From Ampelomyces quisqualis (Eukaryota; Ascomycota; Dothideomycetes; Pleosporales; Phaeosphaeriaceae): DNA of 64,000 nucleotides. Below are positions 13,379-24,689 of the stretch, one piece after another (the first letter of the stretch is position 1; each line of letters opens with the position of its first letter). Where the stretch lies: NCBI GenBank assembly GCA_018398575.1, contig JAGTXZ010000020.1:1488001-1552000 (forward strand). The letters run 5' to 3'. Below the pieces are notes generated by a model. That model did no database searches. It saw nothing but the letters and a program-made list of their open reading frames with translations, and was not told the DNA's origin. The translations under genes and the position numbers were made by a program.

Positions 13379-14746
13379 ACTACTAGAAGTCTTCTGTTAA
13401 TTAGGTTTAGAAGTCTTAGTAGAAAGACGTACTATTATTAATTAATAGGCTAGTGCAGAATGTATTAGGGCGCTAGAGGTAGTAGTCTAATTTAGCTCTA
13501 AATTAGTTTGCAAGACCTACTTAATTAGTAATTTAGTAGCAGCTAGTAATATAAATGTGTTAGAATTGTTCTTTTGCTCTATATTATAGGCAGTAAGGTG
13601 TTCTACTATCTAGTTAAATAAGTTCTTCTATTAGTGCCTAAATCCTAGGTTAGAGGCTTATAGTCCTAGCGTAACTTTTGTCTATAAGTAGTAAAACTAC
13701 TCTAAAGAAAGTACTTGTTCCTTAACTACAGAACTTAAAAACCTAGCTTTAAACAAAAAGAATGTTTTCTTCTTTATTATCTATAATTAATTAAACGCTG
13801 TATAGCTTTTAGCTACCTTGTTGCCTGTAATAAAGTAAGACTTAAGTAGCTTAATTATTTGCTTAGCGTTCTAAAACTGCTCTTAATTAGTATCTAATAA
13901 ATATTATAGCTTAAGATATCTCTTAGCTAATCTTATAGTATAGCCTTATACTAAGGCTATGCGTTGTCTTTTAGTCTAATAGTAATCTAAGTTACTTTTA
14001 AGTTAATCCTAGATAGAGGCCTGCTATTAGCAGAAGGTAAGATCTTTTCTATTACTAAGATTGTCTATATTAGGCGTTTTCTTAAATTGTTAAAGTTAGT
14101 AAGAGCTTTTATAGTAATATAAGTACTTAGATGTAGAGCTGTTAGATAAACAGCAGAGTGCAAAGAAGTTCTAGAAGGTTTTAGTAGTAGGTAGAGACTT
14201 GTCTAGTCTTACTAAACAAGTTAGTCCTTTCTTAAGAGAATTAATCTCTGCTAACGCCTGTTTTAGTTCTTATTGTAATTAATTAACCTCTATTTAGGCA
14301 GGGGTAGAATTTAGTAAAAGTGTAGGTCTAGCTCTAGGCTAAGAGAGTTCTTTAGTGTCTATCTTTTTTACTTTAGCACTCTGTTACTAGGTTGTTACAG
14401 TTAATACAGAGTTGTCTTAAGAGAAGGCTTCTAGAGTTAGTTCTTTAGAGGGAGTTATTAGCGTTGCCTCTAATACTTCTAAGTTATTAATAGTCTCTAA
14501 GTTTCTATTGTAGCGCTAAACGCAACTTTTACTAAAGTAATCCTAACTATATGTTAATAGAAAGATCTAAACCTAAAGGCTTTAGCTGTTAGAAGATCTA
14601 GGGAATCTTAACTGTGTTTAATAGATTTAAGGTTGCAAACAAATCTAATTTAGATGTTATTCTGTGCGTTTTAACGCAATCTTTTTAAAAGTAAATTGCG
14701 ATATTATCTAAATGCTATTACTAGTAAAACAAAGTTTATCTTATAA

Positions 14747-15046
14747 TGTAACAACGCAGGTAGAAACAGCTATTAGAATTAAATTAGATACGTATTAGAG
14801 GCATGTAGAAGTGCGTGTTGTATTAGAGATTCTAGATTAGCTATATACCTATAGGTCTTGTACAGAAGGATAAGAGAAACTTGTCCTCTATCTAATGCTA
14901 TAGGCTTATATTTATAGTAAGCGTAGGAGCTAAGTTAGAGCACTGTTAGAGCGCTATTAGTCTTAATCTGCTAGCTTTCTATATAATCTGTTACTAAGCC
15001 TTTGTAAGGTATTAGATATAATATGTGTTTAGATGTACTTGTTACA
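14747..15046 (-). repeat. Element D right LTR (5' LTR)
   Basis: 300 bp, TGTAACAACG...TTGTTACA, a direct repeat of 7,960-8,259 with scattered transitions. It is flanked on the right by the CTTTG duplication. Confidence 0.9.
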
Positions 15047-15051
15047 CTTTG
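15047..15051. repeat. Target-site duplication CTTTG, right copy
   Basis: Perfect match to 7,955-7,959. Family B sequence resumes directly after it. Confidence 0.9.
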
Positions 15052-17030
15052 CAAACTTCTACTAACGCTTTATATAAGGCTTTTCTGTAATTATAAGCTC
15101 TATTACTAATCTTCTAAAGGAATTAGTTTAAGAGAAAAAGTCTAGTTCTTTTAACTAGCCTAACGCAGTAGAGAAGGTAAAGCGCTAGCTATACAATAGG
15201 TTTGCAACTACGCTAGTTCTACAGTACTATAACTATACGCTTCTATCTAAGCTAAAAACTAATACTTCTATCTAAAAGGTTATAGGTATCTTTTTCTAAC
15301 TCTACCTAAATAGAAACTAGCACTCTATAGCCTTCTAGTTAAGAAAGCTTTTACCTGCAAAAAGGAACTACTATGTATATAACCTAGAGCTTCTTACTAT
15401 TATTATAGTAGTGTAGTACTAGAGTTACTACGTTAAAAGGCAAGTAGTTTAGTTAGAAATATAAATAGACTATAATAACCTACGCGGCTTTATAGGCACG
15501 TTAACTCTTTTTAAGAGATAGGCTAGCTAAGTAATAAAGCTAGCTGCTTATAACTTTAAGATTAAGTATTAGTCTAAAAAGACAAATTCTATAGATAGGC
15601 CTTTAAGGCAACTTATAGACAACTATAATAAGCTAGATATTTAACTATTAGATATGTTACTAGCACTGCGAAAGAAATTGCAGCTAGTAGAAACCTAAGC
15701 TAAGCTACCTAGTAAAGAGCTAGCGTTAGTAAGAAGCTAGATAATAGCTTAATAGTAAGTAGGCACTCTATGTCTTAATAAAGATGTTTCTGTAAGTCTA
15801 GTGCATAACGTTAAGGCAATAGCTAGAAGCTATAGCCTTAATTAGAAGATTTCTAAAACTAGACTAGTAATAGCCTAAAGGGTTATATAGTTACAAGTAA
15901 GAGCTATAGCCTTAGAAAGGTTAGCTTATAAAAAACTCTTTAAGTCCTTTTCTAAAGTCTATATCTAAGTATAATAGAATAACCTAAAAGTAGTTGCGTT
16001 GCGCAAGGACGTTAAATCTCTAGCGCTTACCTATTAAGGCACTAGTAAACACCTAAGGTATTAGAAGCTTAACACTATAAACAGCCTTTAGTTTAAGAAC
16101 TAATTATATATTCTACTAGAGCTAGCTCTTAGAGCTAAGCTTCTTAAGCTATATTATAATAATCTACTTGCTAGCTATTTTAGGCAGGCTAAAACGCTTA
16201 AGCTTGTAGCCTAATACTACTACTAGTCTAGGCTTAAGAAAGAGCTTAAAGAGTATATTAACTCTTGCTTAGTGTACTAAGGCATAAAGTTACTTAAGTA
16301 GCGCTCTACTAGCGTGTTAAACGCGCTCCTCTAACCTTAGAGACTATAGCAAGAAATTACAATAGATTTTATTATTGGCCTACTACTTACTAAGCGCTAC
16401 AGCGTTATATATAATGTAATACTTGTTATAGTTAACAGGTATACTAAAATAGCTAAGTATATCTCTACATAAAAAACAGTTACTACCTTATAGTTAGTAG
16501 ATCTATTCTTAGAATATGTTAAATAATATGTTAAATTACCTAAAGGTATTATATTAGATTAAGAAAGTGTCTTTACTATATAATTTTAAGTAGACTTCTA
16601 CTTTGTAGCAAAGGTAAAACACTAGCTTAGCACTACCTTTTACCTATAAACAGATAGGTAAATAGAATAGTAAAATTAGACTCTTAAGTAATACCTAAGA
16701 GCTTTTATAGGTAACTATTAAGAGAATTAGGTATACCTTTTATTATTAGCAGAGTTTGTATATAATAATGCTAAACAGGCTATATTAGAAATATCTCTAT
16801 TCTTTGCCTACTATAAGTTCTACCTACACCTTAACTGTAAGCTAATAGCGCCTACTAAAGTCTCTAGCGTTAAAGAAAGGTTATAAGAACTTACAAAAAC
16901 TTAGAACGCTTTAGCTAATTACTAGTATAAGACTTTACAATATTAGGAGCAATATTACAATAAGAAACATAGGCTCTAAGAGTTTAAGCTAGGAGATATA
17001 ATTCTCTTGTTAACAAAGTATCTACACCTA
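15052..17030 (+). pseudogene. B1 RNase H and integrase remnant
   Basis: The plus-strand frame resumes with ANFYQRFIQGFS (the end of RT, leading into RNase H). It continues through RNase H and integrase-like segments to an FKLGDIILLLTKYL-like block (the family pattern is GDKVLLxTKN). The corresponding region of B2 is 33,850-35,780 on the minus strand. Similarity to family B ends near 17,030, before the chromodomain. RIP stops occur throughout. Confidence 0.75.
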
Positions 17031-19449
17031 TACAGCTAATATTTTAGAACTATAGGATTAACTAGCCTGTACAAAGATTTCTATAGTATTAGATCTAAAA
17101 GGCGCGTATAACCTTATACATATAAAGAAAGGTAAAGAATAAAAGATAGCGTTTAGAATACGCTATAGCTACTATAAGTATCTAGTAATACTATTTAGTC
17201 TTACTAATACTCTAGTAACGTGTTAAGCACTTATTAATAATATACTTAGAGAATACTTAGATATATTTGTTATTACATACTTTAATAATATCTTTATCTA
17301 TTTAGAAAATAAGAAGAAATATATAGGACATATTTATACAATTCTAACGCTACTAGAAAAATTCTTCTTAGTAGTAGACTCTAATAAATGTAAATAGCAC
17401 TAGAAAGAAGTAGAATTCTTAGAGTATATAGTTAAAAAGAACAGAGTATAAATAAGTAAGGATAAGGCTAAAGTTATTAGAGATTAGCTAACGCCTACTA
17501 TAGGAAAAGACATTTAATTCTTCTTAGGCTTTGTTAACTTTAATTAACAGTTTATTTAGAACTTCTTACTAATTCTTATACTTTTTACTAAAATTACATA
17601 AAAAGATATACCTTAGAAATAGATAAAAGAACAAAGCTAGGTATTTAAGACGCTTAAAACGCCTATATAGTACTACCTGTCTTTATTATATTTAAAAGCA
17701 AAGAACTACTTAGATTTAAAACTAACGCGTTAGATTTAGCAATTAAAAATATATATAAAACAAGAATAAGATAGAAAATAGTACTCTATAGCCTACTACT
17801 TATAAAAATTAACACTACTGGAAGAAAATTATAATATATAAAATAAAGAACTACTTAAAATTATAGTAGCACTTCAATATTAGAGAATCTATATAGAAAG
17901 CTGCTTAGATCTTTTAATATACTTAGACTATAAAAACCTAATAACTTTTACTACTAATAAAGTACTTTATTAAAGACAAGTATAATAGTTAGAGATATTA
18001 AGACAATAAAAGTTTAAAATTATCTATATAACTAAAAAGGATAATAGTAGAGTAAACGCTTTTAGTAAAAGATTAGATATTGCTAAAACTAAAACTATTA
18101 ACAGCTTAAGTATTCTTAAAAGACAAAATAATAGATTTCTTAGACTAGCAAAATATATTAATAACCTAATAATAAAAATTTAAATTAATGTCTTAGAGGA
18201 AATATAGATATTAATTATACAATAATACTATAATAAGATAGTACATAGCTATCCTAAAGTAAGCTAAACTATAGAACTAATTTAATAGAATTACTAGTTT
18301 AAGAATATAAAAGATAAAGTAAGCGTTATATTAAGAGATATGTAAACTGTTAACGCAATAAATACAGTACACACGTACCTTACAGGAAAATGCAGCTAAT
18401 AGAACTTCTAACTAAGCCTTAGACTAACATATTAATAGACTTTGTAATAAGACTACTACTATTAAAAGACTCTGCTACAGGATTATACTATAACACTATT
18501 ATAGTTATAGTAGATTACTTTACTAAATACGCTATAATACTACTCTTTTAGTAAAACTATATAGCTGTTTAGCCAGCATACATACTTAGGGATAGAATTA
18601 TTAGATATTATAGCATACTAAAGTTAATAATTAGCAATTAAGATAAACTCTTTACGTTAAATAATTATACTAAATTAATAGCAGAAATTAGAATGTAATA
18701 AAAGCTATTAAAAGCTTATTATCTCTAAATAGATAGCTAAATAAAAAGAATAAACAGAACTATAAAGACAGATCTTAAGATATATAGCAACTTGCAACAG
18801 AAAAATTAAGTTTTACTACTACTAATAGTATAGTTAGCCTATAATAACATATTGTCTAAAGCTATAAGTAAGACGCTATACTTTGCAAACTATAAATAAC
18901 ATCTAAATCTCTTTACAAGAATATTACCTAGCCTAAAGGCTAAAGCTACTATACAGATAGTAAAAGAAATAAAGAAAACTTATACTAAAATAGAAGAATA
19001 AATACAATACGCTTAGATACAAAGTATTTTATATATTAACAAAAAGTAAAAAACAGTACTTTAGCTAAAAGAGAGAGATAAGGTATATCTTTATACTAAA
19101 AATCTACGTATAAAATAGCTAAGCAAAGGACTTAACTACGTTAAAGTTAGACTATTTTTAATTTTAAAAAGAAACAGACTAGTTATATATACACTTAAGC
19201 TTCTACTAGATGCAAAGATCTACTTTAGATTTTACGTAAGCCTACTAGAACTAGCTAACTTAGAAACACTATTATAGTAAACCTTTTGCTATAAACTTAA
19301 AGAAGAAAATAAATTTAAAGTTAAAAAAATAATAATACACTAAGATAATAACTATAAAAGAAATACCTAGTTAAATAGTTAGGGTATAACAACTTAGAAA
19401 ATATATAAGAACTAGAGACAAACTTTATAAATTACTAACTGCTCTTAGC

Positions 19450-19850
19450 GTACTATTACTGTGCTACAGAGTAGAATAAGAACTAGACCTCTCTAAAATT
19501 AACAATTAATCTATAGCTTAGTTTAATAATTCTAGGGCCTCTAACTCTTCTAATATTAGTAGACTAGTATTAAATATATGCTGCTCTTTGTAATAAAGAG
19601 CTAGCTTCTGCTTTTATATATAGCGCAGCTTGTTCTAACGCGCGTACATCTAGAAAACTACTAACTCTACTTTTGTCTTATTTGTTACTAATATAGCTTT
19701 TTCTAACTTCTCTTGCTACTTTAACTCTTTTATTTATTAATCTAGCTTTAAAAGTCTAGCAGTAGAATATCTTAAAAAACACACTCTTTTACACTTAAAT
19801 ACTTACTATTTTTATACTTCTTACTTAATAACAATAGCTTACAAGGTAAG
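19450..19850 (-). pseudogene. Antisense accessory frame of A2
   Basis: On the minus strand, between the pol end and the 3' LTR, a Gln-rich degraded frame contains an INKxIKELKQQEKLEKA-like coiled-coil stretch and a LEELEALEL segment. Comparable KSLEELDQL and KLKALETVK segments occur in the A3 and A5 antisense frames. The cysteine region is altered and I cannot align all six positions here. Confidence 0.45.
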
Positions 19851-19980
19851 CTCTTTTAAGAATATTAGGCATAGGCTACTATAGCAAATAATCTTTTGTT
19901 GTTAATACAATTACCTTAAAGATAATAATAATATATAGCCTAAGAACTTATAAGAATATAAGAATAGAAAGAGAAGATAG

Positions 19981-20435
19981 TATTACAAACCTCTAATAAG
20001 AAACACAAGATATTATAAATAAATAAGGAAACAAGTTATAAGACTTAGACCTAGTATAGAGATATAGTATACTAAGTATATTACGTAACCTTTTTATAAG
20101 TCTTATTTAGTCTTACTGTTTCTTATAACAAGAAACTATAAGAATTTACAATAATAATAAAGAATAATAAGAACTGTAAGAAAGACTAAATTTATAAAAA
20201 CTATAATAAACTCTTATAGATTATTATATTTAACTTATATTATAGACGCTTAAGTTAGTAACTAGCTATTTAACTATTATTACTCTTTTTAGAATACTCT
20301 AGCCTTTACTATCTTAGTAACAATACTCTCTATATCTAAAGCAACTCTGCACCTATCTGTAAAAACTAACTTTAGCTATACCTCTAGTCTACACTAGCAT
20401 TCTTATTGTTTGCTACTAGACTAATAGTCTTAACA
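19981..20435 (+). repeat. Family A LTR (3' LTR of A2)
   Basis: 455 bp, the reverse complement of the 3,411-3,865 unit. It starts TATTACAAACC (original TGTTACAAACC with TG to TA) and ends GTCTTAACA. Confidence 0.85.
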
Positions 20436-21580
20436 CTATTATACAGAAAATGTAGCTCTAAAAGAAGCTTTAAAAGAATAACTCTATTTAATAGAAATAG
20501 AGAAATAACTCAATATAGATCTACTTCTTAAAAAAGAAGAAACTATAAGATTCTATCTATTGAAAAATAGCTAACTAGCTATTATATTAGTAAAAACTCT
20601 AGAGTACTTTGTAAAAACAACAGATAGATATAGATTATTATTTTATAGAAGAGAAAATACTTAGAGAAAAAATAGATCTTAGTAATATTTCTATACAATA
20701 GTACTTTATAGATACCTTAACTAATACTCTTTATAACTATAGCTTTAATATAAAATTAAATTACCTTATAATAACTTAAACACCTCTAATAAAAATAGAA
20801 GCTTTAAAAAGTATATTAAAATTAAGTAATCTTATATTTTAATAAAATAAGTAAGTTAGTATTAAGTTTAAAACTTGATAAAATAGAAATAATCTTTAGA
20901 AAGTCTACTAGCTGTAATAAAGTATAATTATATAATATAAAGCTATACACAAAGTTTATAGTAGACTGTAAATAGGACTAGGTATACACTTATACTTATC
21001 TAGTAGTAGAAAATAAACTAAACACGTAATTCTTAGGAAAAGCTTATAAAAGCTAAGCTTATTTCTAGAATTTTGTAATTAGTTTAGGCGCTAGATTATT
21101 CTACTTAGTTATTTCTAAAATAAGCTTCTTAAGGCTCTTAAGTAATTATAATATTCTTAATAGGCCTAGTAATAGCTAAGATCTAGATTACTTATAAAAG
21201 AACTAAAATTATAAAGCTTCTAATTAGCTAGTATAGACAAAACTAATATAAAACTAGCTGAAACATAGAAGCTAGGGTCCAAATTCTAGTAATTAAAGAC
21301 TAAAACTAGTAAAACTAGTTATTAGTATTAAGTTACTAGTAAAACTAGAAACTAGGATCTAAAACCAGGCAGCTAATAACCAAGACTATAAAACTAGCTA
21401 AGTTAGTAGCTAAGATCTTAAAACTAGATATCTAGTATCTAAAACTTTAGGTAACTAGTATCTAAAATTAAGTATAAGTAATATAGATTTAGTTCCTTAA
21501 GTATATATAATAGGGGTTAGTTAGCACAAAATAAATTAACAAGTTCTACACTATTTCTTTAATACCTATTATTTTCAATA
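20436..21580 (+). mobile_element. Divergent Ty1/copia 3' end: RNase H tail plus 3' LTR
   Basis: Sequence up to ~20,813 aligns with the RNase H end of the copia element at 45,915-46,298 (ALKEAxKE, NSQxAI, ILTxAL-like positions). It is followed by a degraded polypurine tract and an LTR of ~767 bp (20,814-21,580) homologous to but clearly diverged from 46,299-47,076. Everything upstream of RNase H is absent: the piece begins right after the A2 LTR. More heavily RIP-mutated than the main copia copy. Confidence 0.75.
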
Positions 21581-22330
21581 ATATTAAACTATTAGACTAA
21601 CTTAATAGTAGAAATAGAATATAACAAAACCTATTTATAGCCTATTTCTTTTAAATAGATAGCTAAATAGAAAGAATAAATAGAACTATAAAGACGTACC
21701 TTAAGATATATAGTAACCTATAATAAACAAATTAGGTTTTACTACTACTAATAGTATTACTTACCTATAATAACAAATTATTTAAAGCTATAGGTAAAAT
21801 GCTATACTTTGCAAATTATAGATAATATCCGAATCTATTTATATAAACGTTACTTAGCCTTTAGACTAAAGCTACTATATAAATAGTAGAAGAGATATAA
21901 AAAGACTTATTAAGAAATAGAAGAAAGAATATAACAAGCTTAGACATAAAGTATCTTCTATATTAAAAGGAAAAAAAATAGTCTCTTAGCTAAAAAGAAG
22001 AGACAAAGTATATCTTTATACTAAGAATCTATATGTAAAATAACGAAGTAAGAGACTTAACTATATTAAAGTTAGACTATTTTTAATTTAAAACGTAATA
22101 GACTAGTTATATATATACTTAAGCTTCTAATAGATACTAAGATCTACTCTTAGTTTTACGTAAACTTACTAGAACTAGCTAATATATAAATACTATTATA
22201 ACAAATCAATTACTTTAAAATTAAAGAAGAAAATAAATTTAAAGTAGAAAAAATTGTTACATACTAAGGTAATAATTACTAAAAAAAATCTTAGTTAAAT
22301 AGTTAAGATATAACAAACTAGAAATGTATA
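21581..22330 (+). mobile_element. Family A fragment (integrase to C-terminal tail)
   Basis: Aligns with A2 18,720-19,340 and with the minus-strand tails at 59,158-59,800 and 37,050-37,650. It contains a degraded VYLYTKNLxxK-like block and the ISLLEPAN-like C-terminal segment, with TAG/TAA stops. No LTR is recognised beside it. Confidence 0.65.
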
Positions 22331-23875
22331 GAAACTAGAAACAAACCTTATAAACTACTACTAGCTTATAATATAGTACTACTAATAGGTTCTCTTTAAA
22401 GTATATACGTATTCTAAATATTATTAACTATACTTTTTATTAAACTCTAAGTATATAGTAATAGAAATACCTTACTTATAAAAAAACTATAGCTTCTTAC
22501 ACTTTAAGACGCTAGAAAGAAGCCTTTTTAATAGACATCGCTTTTACAGCTTAAGTAGTCTTCTCTTCTAAAACTACTATACCTTCTATTCTTCTTACTA
22601 TAAGATATCTATTTATGCCTATAAAGAATTTTTCTCTTTCTTAAATACTAACTATTTATTTCTAGAAATTTTAATATTATAATCTTTTCTCTTTTAATAT
22701 TTATATTAAATATACTAACTAGAATTAATATATACGTAATATATAGAACTAGTAATATAATAATTATAATAAGCTCTAAGTATAATATTACTATAAATAT
22801 TAATAAAAGAAGTAAGTTTTAGGTAATATTTGGTACTAGACTTATAAGAAGATTTTAGTTTAATAAAAGCTTTAAAAAAATGCTTAAGAGAAGTAAGATA
22901 GTTTTATAAGCTATAAAATACTAGGTTCTAGCTCTACTAAGAATACTTCTTTCTAAGTAAAAACCTCTATAAAGTATATAATAGAACTTTACCTAATATA
23001 AGATAACTTAGCTATAATATATAACTACTTTCTATAATCTTCTACTAAAAAGAAAGTAAATAGAGTAGAGTAATCTTTATAATTTCTAAGCTTTATAAGA
23101 GTGTATAAAGTCTAGGAAAGTATAACCTAAAATCTTTTAGTATATAAACTAGATAATAAACTTAGTATTTATGCTCTTATATAGTTTTCTCTAGTACTAA
23201 GATTAATATATACTACTTAGTTACTTCTTTTACTTTTTAAGTAGTTTACCTTTTATTAACCTAAGAACCTCTTTTTACTTATTAAGTAGTTTACTTCTTA
23301 ATAAGCTAAAGAACTTCTTTTGTCTATTATCTTTACTTATCCTAGAGAACTAACTATAGAGCTCTAGAATACTAAATATATCTTTTCTACTTCTAAGGCC
23401 TTAATATATAGTTAGAATTAGCTATTCTATAATTATTATTATATAAGAAGAAATATAATAATTATAGGCTAGTCTATAAAGAAAGAATAATAAGGTACTA
23501 GAAAAAGTTATTTTTCTTAAGCTTTTATATAGGTTAGAAAAGAAGCTTATATATCTATTATATGTATTAGTTTACAAAGAGGTAAAGAGCTAGGTAAAAC
23601 CTAGCCTATTATACTAACTTAAATTAGAATTAAATATCTATTCTAACCTTAACTTTACATTTAATAAAAAGTTAAGGGTAAGGTTAGAATAGAAGTAAAG
23701 TTCTACTTTAACGTACTCTACTCTAACTAAACCTCTACCTCCTTACTTCTATAGTAAATAGTCTAATTAATTAGAGTACTAGATTTATTATACGTTTATA
23801 ACTTTAGTTTTAGCGTCTGCTTAACTTAATAAATTCTGTAGTTAAGACAATTTAATTCTCTAAATCTCTTTATTT
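22331..23875. other. AT-rich decayed spacer
   Basis: RIP-like composition up to a sharp switch in base composition at about 23,876. I see no assignable gene. A short degenerate duplication (ACTTTTTAAGTAGTTTA-like) occurs near 23,240-23,300, and the hairpin repeat lies at 23,632-23,745. Confidence 0.5.
23632..23745 (+). repeat. Dispersed hairpin-type repeat, copy 2
   Basis: Contains a clear inverted repeat with arms at about 23,641-23,656 and 23,669-23,690 (TTCTAACCTTAACTTT against AAGTTAAGGGTAAGGTTAG). It matches 4,183-4,345 on the same strand and 29,425-29,600 on the opposite strand, so two copies flank the gene island in inverted orientation. Confidence 0.5.
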
Positions 23876-24599
23876 ACTATTTCGCGGTCGCTAGCCGACG
23901 CGATCGCTACTTCTACGGGCAGGGTATGGTTTAGCAGCCTAGGCGGCGCCAAGGCGGCGCAGGTATGGCGCAGGCGAGACGACAGCGTTCCAACTTTGTG
24001 CTGGGGCCTACAGGTGTTTACGGCATTACCAAAAAATCGCGCACAAACTATGGTCCTACGTAGTGTTGCTCTACTTATCAGCAATCAATGATTCTAGTAC
24101 ACGCCCTTCCGCGCTGAGAACGTGGCTAATAAGATCGTACAGATATTAGCCAAGCTTCGCAATACAATATCTACACAATCTTGACATAGAGTAGTGTACA
24201 ACTCTGAACAAGCATTAAGCTGCTTCAGCCTGTGGCAATTCATAGGCTCTAGTGTAGCCTAGTAGATGCCTTGGAGGTAGGAATGCATGTCTCCGATGAA
24301 TCAATCATGCAGCCTCCAATAGCCTCACGCGATAGTCTAGTCATAGCCTCACAACTGTGCCGTCCGATCGCTCAAGTCTTGCAGCATACTCCAGGCTATT
24401 CTCTACCACGCCACATGGCTGCAAGGCGTATCCCCCGAGTAGACACTTCTTTTCTCTCCACTTAACCAATACCAAGTTGTCACCCACCCTCATGCAGTAA
24501 GTGGGCACGGAATCCCATCACTCAGAATAGGTTGCCGGGACCATTATTGCTCATGTCCTGTTTTGACCTGTCCCTGTCTTAGAAGATTGGCTCTAGATG
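23876..24599. other. Balanced-composition sequence upstream of the gene; no gene supported
   Basis: CpA and TpG return to normal frequency here, so this was never RIPed. Small open frames occur on both strands, but none has a recognisable motif or splice logic. The right part probably holds the promoter and 5' UTR of the downstream gene: a CT-rich stretch at ~24,447-24,463 and a CCAAT at 24,466-24,470. Confidence 0.5.
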
Positions 24600-24606
24600 T
24601 TATAAG
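24466..24606 (+). promoter_or_regulatory. Possible core promoter elements of the adenylation-reductase gene
   Basis: A CCAAT box (24,466-24,470) follows a pyrimidine-rich tract. A TATAAG-like word lies at 24,600-24,606, about 85 bp before the chosen ATG. These are compatible with a fungal promoter but are common by chance, and no transcription start can be seen. Confidence 0.25.
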
Positions 24607-24689
24607 TACCTTCGAACGCAGTGGAACCCTCAGATCGTCCCCAGCAAAGAACAACTTTTCTCAAATCTCATTCACGCCGATCGTTCCAG

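Larger units (their letters stand above)
7960..15046 (-). mobile_element. Element D: complete Ty3/gypsy chromovirus nested in B1
   Basis: A complete 7,087-bp LTR retrotransposon with two 300-bp direct LTRs and a perfect 5-bp target duplication. On the minus strand, from high to low coordinates, it holds a gag zinc-knuckle remnant (13,337-13,378), reverse transcriptase (YLNN at 11,793-11,804), and a chromodomain-like segment (~9,440-9,560). A separate plus-strand frame with a C-x2-C-x6-C motif lies between pol and the left LTR. It is heavily RIP-mutated and inactive. Nesting shows it arrived after B1. Confidence 0.88.
5206..17030 (+). mobile_element. Family B Ty3/gypsy retrotransposon, copy B1, interrupted by element D
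   Basis: The order on the plus strand is LTR (5,206-5,461), gag with a zinc-knuckle remnant (~6,497-6,538), reverse transcriptase (~7,340-7,957), a 7.1-kb insertion, then RNase H and integrase (15,052-~17,030). Translation of 15,052 onward resumes exactly where the RT region stops (FLGF | ANFYQRF-like), so the halves are one element. The 3' end is missing: at ~17,030 the sequence switches into the RT region of family A. Frames are broken by TAG/TAA from RIP. Confidence 0.8.
17030..20435 (+). mobile_element. Family A Ty3/gypsy retrotransposon, copy A2 (3' part)
   Basis: It begins inside the RT region, fused directly to family B integrase sequence. It continues through the RT active site (YFNN, 17,278-17,289), a KCxxHQKEVEFLxYIV-like block, RNase H, integrase and the integrase C-terminal segment (to ~19,340), then an antisense frame and the 3' LTR (19,981-20,435). 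The 5' half is missing. Strongly RIP-mutated. Confidence 0.8.

Noticed and set aside
23860..24084. 74-codon minus-strand open frame at the island edge
   Set aside because: It spans the composition boundary and has no recognisable motif; openness by chance is likely.
24283..24465. Plus-strand small open frame upstream of the main gene
   Set aside because: It could be an upstream exon or leader peptide, but no splice donor gives a convincing join to the adenylation domain, and the sequence has no family features.
24621..24689. Upstream start of the main gene at 24,621
   Set aside because: The codon there is GTG, not ATG; a eukaryotic start is more likely at 24,690 or 24,717.
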